Shown here piece after piece: positions 1 to 4,455 of a DNA stretch of 37,320 nucleotides (the first letter of the stretch is position 1; every line of letters starts with the position of its first letter). The notes below the pieces were generated by a model. That model saw nothing but the letters and a program-made list of their open reading frames with translations. It searched no databases and had not been told where the DNA came from. The DNA is from a virus. Location of the stretch: the IMG/VR virus record IMGVR_UViG_3300037193_001295, positions 1-37,320 of that record; one strand, written 5' to 3'. Both the position numbers and the translations under genes were made by a program.

Positions 1-204
1 CACGGTCATGACCACGCGGGACCACCAGACCGACGCCACGACGGCGAGCACCATCGCAGCGGCGAGGCCCCACGGGTTCGTCCCGAGGCCCTGCGTGGCC
101 AGCACCGCCGAGCAGACCGGGAACAGCAGCCCGAGCGCGCCGAGCACGAGCCATGCCAGGGGGCGCAGGATGCGGACGAGCCACGCGTCTATGCGCGGGG
201 TCAC
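1..204 (-). CDS. Small membrane protein, incomplete at window edge
   Basis: Read from a GTG at 204 that overlaps the TGA of the upstream gene (GTGA), the frame stays open to the window edge, giving 68 codons. The product has two hydrophobic stretches, roughly residues 14-37 and 47-62, separated by a short Gly/Asn/Pro turn, so it is a likely two-pass membrane protein with an Arg-rich N-terminus (probably cytoplasmic). No family was recognised. It is the last visible gene of the leftward operon that begins at 2330. The start is supported by the overlap only; no separate Shine-Dalgarno sequence is obvious. Confidence 0.6.
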   Translation of the reverse strand, partial: MTPRIDAWLVRILRPLAWLVLGALGLLFPVCSAVLATQGLGTNPWGLAAAMVLAVVASVWWSRVVMTV

Positions 205-674
205 GTCCGCTTCCCGGCTCTGCCCAGTGCCATGCGGAGTTGGGCGGGTGAGGTGCCTTGGAGCATGTTCGTGGCGAGGGCTTCCTGGATCTGCCGCGGG
301 CTGATCCGGCCGTGACCGGCGGGCGCCGTGTAGGTCTCGCCGCGGTCGTTCTCGTGGTAGCGCGGCGCCGCGTTGCCGATCTTGCGCCAGCGCTGTTGCC
401 CGGCCCGCTTGAACGGCTCCCACAACTCAACGCGCGTGTAGCAGCCGCAGCGCGTGCACGTGATGTGCCGCTCGAACGCCCGGTACTCCTTGTTCCACTT
501 CGCGAACTCCAGCCGGGACGCGCTCATCGGCGGGATGTCGTGGCGTCCTTCTCGGCATGCGGCCAGCTCCGGGCTGAGCCCGTCGACGAACTTGTCGACC
601 TCGGCCTGATCCATGAACAGGTCGGCGTCGAGCGCGATCTGTTCGCCCTGGATCGAGTACAGCTCAGCGGTCAT
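201..674 (-). CDS. Hypothetical protein with CxxC zinc-ribbon-like motif
   Basis: This 157-residue protein has an N-terminal acidic half and a C-terminal half with a Cys-Thr-Arg-Cys-Gly-Cys cluster around residues 73-78, preceded by a Cys-Arg-x-Gly-Arg-His element near residue 40. Together these could bind zinc. The C-terminal part (YTAPAGHGRISPRQIQEAL) resembles the tail of zinc-ribbon-like small proteins common in actinobacteria and their phages, which suggests nucleic-acid binding, but that is inference. The start overlaps the upstream gene by 11 nt and the stop overlaps the next start as GTGA, so it is tightly coupled within the Lsr2 operon. Confidence 0.7.
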   Translation of the reverse strand: MTAELYSIQGEQIALDADLFMDQAEVDKFVDGLSPELAACREGRHDIPPMSASRLEFAKWNKEYRAFERHITCTRCGCYTRVELWEPFKRAGQQRWRKIGNAAPRYHENDRGETYTAPAGHGRISPRQIQEALATNMLQGTSPAQLRMALGRAGKRT

Positions 675-873
675 CGGTTGGGTTCCTGCCTTCCGGGTCG
701 AGGCCCTGGTCGAACGCCTCCAGGTGCTCGCCGCAGAACGCGGCCGAGTACCGGGGCTTGTCCTCTCGTGCGGGCACGGTCCGCACGCCGATGGCGGTCT
801 TCCGGCACCAGACCGGAGGCCACACGGGAGCGACGCTCACGGTCCACATGCACCACTCACGCTGGTCATCCAT
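664..873 (-). CDS. Small Cys-containing hypothetical protein (69 aa)
   Basis: A 69-residue protein with cysteines at residues 8, 23 and 47 followed by a His at 50 (FCGEHLEAF). The spacing could form a small zinc site of the type seen in short actinobacterial proteins, but no family is recognised. It overlaps the Lsr2-like gene upstream by 8 nt and the next gene downstream by 11 nt. A GGAG lies about 12 nt before the ATG, a weak ribosome binding site, so translation may depend on coupling. Confidence 0.6.
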   Translation of the reverse strand: MDDQREWCMWTVSVAPVWPPVWCRKTAIGVRTVPAREDKPRYSAAFCGEHLEAFDQGLDPEGRNPTDDR

Positions 874-1450
874 CGATGATCGGGTCTCCGCCGTGGGCCT
901 CGCGGTACATCTGGCGGAACTCGGCTGGGAGGGCGCCGCGCGGGTTGACGGTCAGGCCCTGCTCGCGGATGAACGCCCGGATGGCCTGGTTCGCGTCGCG
1001 TTGGGTGGCGAAGGTGGGCGGGCTCGCCGCGACCGGCTTCGCCTCCTCGACCGGCTTCGCCTCCTCGACCGGCTCCTCACTCGGGGTGGCGCCGTTGCGG
1101 TTGCGCTTCGCGTAGGCGTCGAGGATGGCCCCGGGGATGCGGCCGCGGCCGTCGCGCTGCTCGGGCCAGCCGTTCTCGGCCGCCCACGCCCGGATGATGC
1201 GCGCCTCCTCCCGGGTGGGCACCGGCCGGACCGTTCCGACCCGCGGCCGGGTGCCGCCGGGCTGGCGTCGAGCGACGCGCAGGAACGGCTCCAGGGCGTC
1301 GGTCAGTGCCCGGTAGTTGGGAGCGCAGAGGTCGATCTCGTAGTGCCGGCCGTCGAGCATGATCTGCACGTCGGGGTGGTCGGCGTCGACGTCTCGGCCC
1401 TGTCTCTTCTCCAGGTCGTCCAGGACTGTGACGGTGCGGATCTGCGCCAT
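866..1450 (-). CDS. lsr2: Lsr2-like nucleoid protein with two predicted DNA-binding domains
   Basis: Lsr2 proteins are actinobacterial H-NS-like nucleoid proteins that bind AT-rich DNA and silence foreign genes. Residues 1-60 match the N-terminal dimerisation domain (VTVLDDLE, YEIDLCAPNYRAL). Residues 78-115 match the C-terminal DNA-binding domain (IIRAWAAENGW, then GRGRIPGAILDAYA) with the RGR core at 102-104. A linker with a repeated six-residue EEAKPV unit follows, then residues 150-185 (AIRAFIREQGLTVNPRGALP) look like a second copy of the DNA-binding domain. Typical Lsr2 is about 112 residues; this is 194. In a phage it may silence host or phage promoters or counteract host Lsr2. The Lsr2 assignment is strong; the second domain is inferred from pattern alone. 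Confidence 0.88.
   Translation of the reverse strand: MAQIRTVTVLDDLEKRQGRDVDADHPDVQIMLDGRHYEIDLCAPNYRALTDALEPFLRVARRQPGGTRPRVGTVRPVPTREEARIIRAWAAENGWPEQRDGRGRIPGAILDAYAKRNRNGATPSEEPVEEAKPVEEAKPVAASPPTFATQRDANQAIRAFIREQGLTVNPRGALPAEFRQMYREAHGGDPIIDG
1031..1078. repeat. 18-bp tandem repeat inside the Lsr2-like gene
   Basis: Two identical 18-bp units (1031-1048 and 1049-1066, GACCGGCTTCGCCTCCTC) and a partial third (1067-1078) lie in tandem. They encode the EEAKPV repeat of the linker between the two predicted DNA-binding domains. The unit is a multiple of three, so copy-number change would lengthen or shorten the linker without breaking the frame. Confidence 0.9.
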
Positions 1451-1483
1451 CGGTGACTGCTTCCTCTCGGGTGGGGGGTGGTG

Positions 1484-1972
1484 CTACTCGGGGCGCCGGT
1501 GCGCCCCGGGGGGTCGTTCGCAGCGAGCTGCGGCGGTGTGGAGCGAGACGAGCGTGGAGAGCATCTCGGCGACCTGGGCGCAGAACGCGGCGGAGGTGTA
1601 CTCGCGCAGGAGCCGCGCGGCGCCGTCGTCGTCGTCGTTCATGCAGGCGACGACGGCGGTGACGGCGATCTGGTTGCACTCGGGCAGCTCGTCGAAGTGG
1701 ATCGGCCGGGCGTCGTTGAAGATCGCGAACACGCCGCCGCCCGGCCCGTACTGCCTGATCAGTGCGTCGCTGGTCATGTTGGCGAGGGCGAGGCTCAGCC
1801 ACCAGAACCTGTACCGGGCGACTTCCTCGCCGTCGGTGTGCACGCGGTCGAGGAGGTCTTTCATCTCGGTGGCGACGGCGGGTGTGTCGCCGTCGATGTG
1901 GGCGCAGAGCACGCGGCCGAGGGCGAGCAGGGTCTCGAACTGACTCGTCCGCTCCTGGACGTCAGAGGGCAT
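1484..1972 (-). CDS. Hypothetical protein (162 aa)
   Basis: No family was recognised. The protein is mostly helical in appearance with an acidic stretch (CMNDDDDGAARLL) in the middle and a basic, Pro-rich C-terminus. An AGGAGG sits five bases before the ATG, a strong ribosome binding site, and the first codons overlap the end of the upstream gene by 11 nt. It is the second gene of the leftward operon from 2330, ahead of the Lsr2-like gene. Composition matches its neighbours. Confidence 0.7.
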   Translation of the reverse strand: MPSDVQERTSQFETLLALGRVLCAHIDGDTPAVATEMKDLLDRVHTDGEEVARYRFWWLSLALANMTSDALIRQYGPGGGVFAIFNDARPIHFDELPECNQIAVTAVVACMNDDDDGAARLLREYTSAAFCAQVAEMLSTLVSLHTAAARCERPPGAHRRPE

Positions 1973-2330
1973 CGAAGCCTCCTCCGAGGGTGCGCATCTG
2001 GACCGGCACGTCGCGCACGGCGACCGACACGAGGACGTCGCGGCTGGTGCGCACGACCATCCCGTTCACGAGGCGGGCGCTCGCGGGCAGCTTGACGATG
2101 TACTGCTCGTGACCGCAGTCGGCGGGGCCGCTGTACTGCCACCCTGCGTGCAGGTGCGAGCCGTCGGGGTAGTCGACGCGGACTGTCTCGGGCTCCATCA
2201 CGACGCTGTCCGGCTCGACGATGTTCGCGGGCCCCGTCGGGGAGTCGACGCGGTTGGGCCGCTCGACTTTGATCATTTCCCGGAGTGTTCGGAGCCATGA
2301 CTGTGTGAGTGGTGCGCGGTGTCGTGCCAC
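1962..2330 (-). CDS. Hypothetical protein, first gene of leftward accessory operon
   Basis: A 122-residue protein starting with GTG, chosen because GAGAGG lies eight bases upstream; an internal ATG at 2276 is an alternative start. The body looks like a beta-rich domain (VRVDYPDG, GWQYSGPADCGHEQYIVKL, DVLVSVAVRDVPVQM). No family was recognised. It is the first gene after the divergent non-coding region, so its expression sets that of the Lsr2-like gene further along. Confidence 0.65.
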   Translation of the reverse strand: MARHRAPLTQSWLRTLREMIKVERPNRVDSPTGPANIVEPDSVVMEPETVRVDYPDGSHLHAGWQYSGPADCGHEQYIVKLPASARLVNGMVVRTSRDVLVSVAVRDVPVQMRTLGGGFDAL

Positions 2331-2405
2331 GTGCGAGACCTCTCTGTCGTCGGCGGGGGGTCTTACGTGTCACCACCCCCGCATTAGGTGCGGAGGTTGG
2401 CGCGC

Positions 2406-2434
2406 ATTGCACCGGTTGGTCGGTACGTGCGCAA
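2406..2434 (-). promoter_or_regulatory. Candidate leftward promoter
   Basis: On the minus strand, TTGCGC (2434-2429) and TGCAAT (2411-2406) are separated by 17 bp, a plausible but imperfect -35/-10 pair about 75 bp upstream of the GTG at 2330. The match is only three of six and four of six positions, so it remains a candidate. Confidence 0.25.
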
Positions 2435-2450
2435 GTTGGGGGGGCGTGTC

Positions 2451-2488
2451 GCGCCCATTCCCACCTGTAGGTGTGACGCCCATTTCCG
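2451..2488. promoter_or_regulatory. Operator-like palindrome flanked by direct repeats
   Basis: CACCTGTAGGTG at 2462-2473 is an inverted repeat with 5-bp arms and a 2-bp centre. It is flanked by near-identical 13-mers, GCGCCCATTCCCA (2451-2463) and ACGCCCATTTCCG (2476-2488), whose starts are 25 bp apart. This arrangement in a divergent promoter region is typical of a repressor or activator site. The cognate protein is not known. Confidence 0.4.
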
Positions 2489-2636
2489 CAGGACCCCGCC
2501 CGATGTTTGCGATGCTAACTCTGCGTCATTCTCGTTTGGTACAGACGGGTCACGGCGTGTCTGGGTGTGGCGCGCCGTGCACGGGACAGCTACCGTGCAA
2601 GGTTCTGTGTAGTACGGCGACGACCAGGAGATCAGA

Positions 2637-2708
2637 GTGAACAGCAGCCCGCACGGCCCTCATCCGTCCCTACCCGCGGCCTACGAACGAGTGACCACGC
2701 CCTCATGA
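2637..2708 (+). CDS. Leader peptide or tiny ORF (23 aa), first of rightward cassette
   Basis: A GTG at 2637 has an AGGAG seven bases upstream and opens 23 codons, ending in a TGA that overlaps the next ATG (ATGA at 2705). The peptide is Pro/His/Ser-rich and has no recognisable motif. It may be a real small protein or a leader that couples translation of the next gene. The ribosome binding site and exact overlap are the only support. Confidence 0.5.
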   Translation: MNSSPHGPHPSLPAAYERVTTPS

Positions 2709-2920
2709 CCGTGCGGTTTCACCCCACGGACGCCCCACTCCGCGCCGAGGGCACCCGCGCCGAGCTCATCGCAAAGCTCCGGGAGCTGGCCCGGGGGTGG
2801 ACGCACCTGGGCAAGGACAAGCGCGCGGACGCGGCCCGAGACGGAGCAGCGCAGCTCGACGAGGGCGCTCTCACCGTCCGGGTAGGGCACACCCAGTACG
2901 TAGTGATCGACACCGAGTGA
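2705..2920 (+). CDS. Hypothetical protein (71 aa)
   Basis: The ATG at 2705 overlaps the stop of the 23-codon ORF. The protein has an amphipathic helix (ELIAKLRELARGW) followed by a basic segment and a short beta-like end (LTVRVGHTQYVVIDT). No family was recognised. Its codon use (G/C third positions) is that of a real gene. It belongs to a chain of six small rightward genes with common transcription ending at 3622. Confidence 0.65.
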   Translation: MTVRFHPTDAPLRAEGTRAELIAKLRELARGWTHLGKDKRADAARDGAAQLDEGALTVRVGHTQYVVIDTE

Positions 2921-2966
2921 TCCAGCGGGTCCATGCCAGGACCCCACAGAGAGAGACGACAACTCC

Positions 2967-3083
2967 ATGAACACCCAAGCGGACTGCGCTCGCGCGCAGA
3001 GAAGGTCGCTTGACTCCAGGCCCGCCGGGCCGGGGCCAGACGACACGTCGCACCCCCGGTCGTTCCGGCGGGCCGTTCCATGA
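2967..3083 (+). CDS. Tiny ORF (38 aa)
   Basis: ATG at 2967 is preceded by a purine-rich GAGAGAG about 11 bases upstream, and the TGA overlaps the next ATG (ATGA at 3080). The product is basic, Arg/Pro-rich and without a recognisable fold. Support comes from position and coupling, not from sequence similarity; it may be a translational coupler for the next gene, which lacks its own ribosome binding site. Confidence 0.4.
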   Translation: MNTQADCARAQRRSLDSRPAGPGPDDTSHPRSFRRAVP

Positions 3084-3277
3084 CCGGCGCCGACAGAGCG
3101 GAGATCGTGGCGTTCATCGCCAACGACCCCGGCATGGCGAAGAGGCTGCTCGACGTCCATCGCGAAGACGGCACCGGGCATTGCAGGGTCTGCGTCAACG
3201 GGGGCGTTCGGCACGTCTGGCCCTGCCCGTTGCACGGCCTCGCCGTACTCGCTCTTGCCCAGCCGGGGCGGGGGTGA
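3080..3277 (+). CDS. Small Cys-rich protein (65 aa)
   Basis: The N-terminal half is helical. The C-terminal half has Cys-Arg-Val-Cys near residues 35-38 and a Trp-Pro-Cys-Pro-Leu-His element about ten residues further on, a layout shared by many short actinobacterial and actinophage proteins of unknown role and consistent with a bound zinc. It is coupled by ATGA to the ORF before it and by GTGA to the one after. Function is unknown. Confidence 0.65.
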   Translation: MTGADRAEIVAFIANDPGMAKRLLDVHREDGTGHCRVCVNGGVRHVWPCPLHGLAVLALAQPGRG

Positions 3278-3450
3278 GCACGGTGGGCCTGGTCCAGATC
3301 GAATCCGGGTGGTGGGAGTTCGAGGGCGATGAGCCCCCGGGCGTGATCTTCTGCCGACCTGATCAGGGCGGAGATCCCGACAGTGTGCGGGCGATCCTGC
3401 GCGTGGTCGCGACCGACGACGACAAGCTCGGTGCGGGTGATCCCGCATGA
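3274..3450 (+). CDS. Hypothetical protein (58 aa)
   Basis: Starts at a GTG overlapping the previous stop (GTGA) with a G-rich stretch just upstream. The product is acidic with an aromatic-rich start (ESGWWEFEGDEPPG). No family was recognised. The frame is open further upstream, but an earlier start would lie entirely inside the previous gene, so the coupled start was preferred. The stop overlaps the next ATG. Confidence 0.55.
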   Translation: MSTVGLVQIESGWWEFEGDEPPGVIFCRPDQGGDPDSVRAILRVVATDDDKLGAGDPA

Positions 3451-3560
3451 CGACTCGGGAGCGTGTTGGAGCCTGGCTCCTGTGGGGGTTCCTCGGCTGC
3501 GCCAGCGTGTTCGCGTTGTGTCTGCTGGTCGAGGGTGTCGTCGGACTTGCGGGGCGGTGA
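3447..3560 (+). CDS. Single-pass small membrane protein (37 aa)
   Basis: Starting at the ATGA overlap at 3447, the 37 codons encode a short charged N-terminus and one hydrophobic segment (about residues 9-35, AWLLWGFLGCASVFALCLL). It is the last ORF before the terminator at 3587. Small single-pass proteins in this position can be superinfection or toxin-like proteins, but nothing in the sequence shows this. Confidence 0.5.
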   Translation: MTTRERVGAWLLWGFLGCASVFALCLLVEGVVGLAGR

Positions 3561-3586
3561 CGCTACTGGCCCTAGAACGCACGAAG

Positions 3587-3622
3587 CGGCCCCCCTACCG
3601 CGGTCTCACGGTAGGGGGGCCG
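3587..3622. terminator. Strong intrinsic terminator, probably bidirectional
   Basis: A perfect 14-bp stem (CGGCCCCCCTACCG at 3587-3600, its complement at 3609-3622) with an 8-nt loop, followed on the plus strand by TTCTGTGT. It closes the rightward cassette and lies between convergent genes, so it may also stop transcripts arriving from the minus strand. Confidence 0.88.
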
Positions 3623-3650
3623 TTCTGTGTGATCTCCTCGCCGGAGGTCT

Positions 3651-3884
3651 CTACAGGGTGCCGTGCAGGCGGCAGTCGGGGTGCTGGAGGTACTTGCCCA
3701 CCTCGGGGGGCGCACCCACGGTGGTGAGCAGTCCTTCGCCGAAGCCGTTGAGCCACACGGGGCAGATGCAGCCGGACGAGAGCGCGGCGGGGTGACCGGG
3801 CGGGGGTGCCGGGTGCTCGCGCTCCTCCTCGTCGGTCTGCTCCTCGGTGGTCTCCTCGACCGACTTCTCGGCGGTCATGGTCAT
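3651..3884 (-). CDS. Small protein with acidic N-terminus and Cys cluster (77 aa)
   Basis: ATG at 3884 or 3878 follows an AGGAGG (4 or 10 bases upstream). The first part is Glu/Thr-rich, the second has Cys-x-Cys-Pro and a final His-Pro-Asp-Cys-x-Leu-His, a possible metal site. No family recognised. The longer open frame back to 3938 was rejected because it runs through the hairpin at 3906-3959 and has no ribosome binding site. It sits between two hairpins, so it may be expressed alone. Confidence 0.6.
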   Translation of the reverse strand: MTMTAEKSVEETTEEQTDEEEREHPAPPPGHPAALSSGCICPVWLNGFGEGLLTTVGAPPEVGKYLQHPDCRLHGTL

Positions 3885-3905
3885 CGGGCCTCCTGAGTCG
3901 AGAGG

Positions 3906-3959
3906 CGGCCCCCCTCGCCGACAGTGAAGGGGTTTCACGGCGGGCGGCGAGGGGGGCCG
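3906..3959 (-). terminator. Terminator-like hairpin after the secreted-protein gene
   Basis: A perfect 15-bp stem (CGGCCCCCCTCGCCG at 3906-3920, complement at 3945-3959) encloses a 24-nt loop that itself holds a GTGAA/TTCAC hairpin. It lies just downstream of the gene ending at 3985. No T-run follows on the minus strand, so it could be a factor-assisted terminator or an RNA-protecting structure. Confidence 0.7.
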
Positions 3960-3984
3960 GTCTGGGGAGCCGGACGAGAAGGAC

Positions 3985-4257
3985 TTAGTCCTCGCCGCCC
4001 AGGACGGAGAGGTCGTCGACGAGATCGGTCAGGGTGTCGTCGAGGTCAGCGACGTCGTTGAGGGCGTCGGAGACGTCGACCGCGTCCGTCACGTCGGTGT
4101 CGGCACAGTTGAGCATCGGCGCGTTGATCAGTGCCTGCTCCGGGCCGAGGACGCAGGGGTCGTCGGTCTTGTCGCCCGCGAACGCGAGGCCGGCGCCTGC
4201 GCTGAGGGTGACGAGGACGGCACCGGCGACCGCGGCGATGCGGCTGGAGTTGCGCAT
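3985..4257 (-). CDS. Small secreted acidic protein with signal peptide
   Basis: The 90-residue product has a classical signal peptide: basic MRNSSR, a hydrophobic core (IAAVAGAVLVTLSAGAGLA) and a likely cleavage after AFA at about residue 27. The mature part, about 63 residues, has two cysteines that could pair (DPCVLGPEQ and MLNCADTD) and an extremely acidic C-terminus rich in Asp, Val and Leu (DLDDTLTDLVDDLSVL). AAGGAG lies 11 bases before the ATG. It is flanked by hairpins, so it is probably its own transcription unit. Exported small phage proteins can alter the host surface or block superinfection; that role is inference only. No family was recognised. Confidence 0.75.
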   Translation of the reverse strand: MRNSSRIAAVAGAVLVTLSAGAGLAFAGDKTDDPCVLGPEQALINAPMLNCADTDVTDAVDVSDALNDVADLDDTLTDLVDDLSVLGGED

Positions 4258-4363
4258 AGCTGACTGGCTCCTTCGGTTGGGTGTTCCGGTCGTGCTGTGC
4301 GGTGGCTTAACGCGGCGGGCCGTGGTGAAGGTTGCGGGTCCGCGGCCCGGTGTGCCTGGTCGT

Positions 4364-4401
4364 GTGACGTGCCGCTACCGATCACGTCCCGGTCACGTCA
4401 C
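4364..4401. repeat. Inverted repeat in gap between secreted-protein and tail genes
   Basis: GTGACGTG (4364-4371) and CACGTCAC (4394-4401) are perfect complements separated by 22 nt, and a further CACGT lies between them. The 198-bp gap (4258-4455) has no gene. The repeat may be an operator or promoter element for the secreted-protein gene, or a terminator for the tail operon ending at 4456; no T-run supports the latter. Confidence 0.4.
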
Positions 4402-4455
4402 GGAGTCGGGGGACAACACCCCGTGACGCGGCGACCCAGCGAGGGAGGCAGCCAC

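Larger units (their letters stand above)
2331..2636. other. Divergent intergenic control region, 306 bp
   Basis: No gene is visible on either strand between the leftward start at 2330 and the rightward start at 2637. The stretch is slightly less GC-rich than its surroundings and carries small inverted repeats: CCGCA/TGCGG at 2379-2393, a palindrome at 2462-2473, and near-identical short direct repeats on either side of it. It must contain the promoters of both flanking operons. I could not identify a convincing rightward promoter. Confidence 0.6.

Noticed and set aside
258-1115. Long plus-strand frame opposite the Lsr2 operon
   Set aside because: It mirrors three minus-strand genes with clear overlaps and an Lsr2 domain; its own protein is Arg/Pro-rich and low in complexity, as expected for an antisense frame at high GC.
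3906-3938. N-terminal extension of the 77-residue Cys protein to 3938
   Set aside because: The extension would read through a terminator-like stem and lacks a ribosome binding site, whereas AGGAGG lies before the ATG at 3884.
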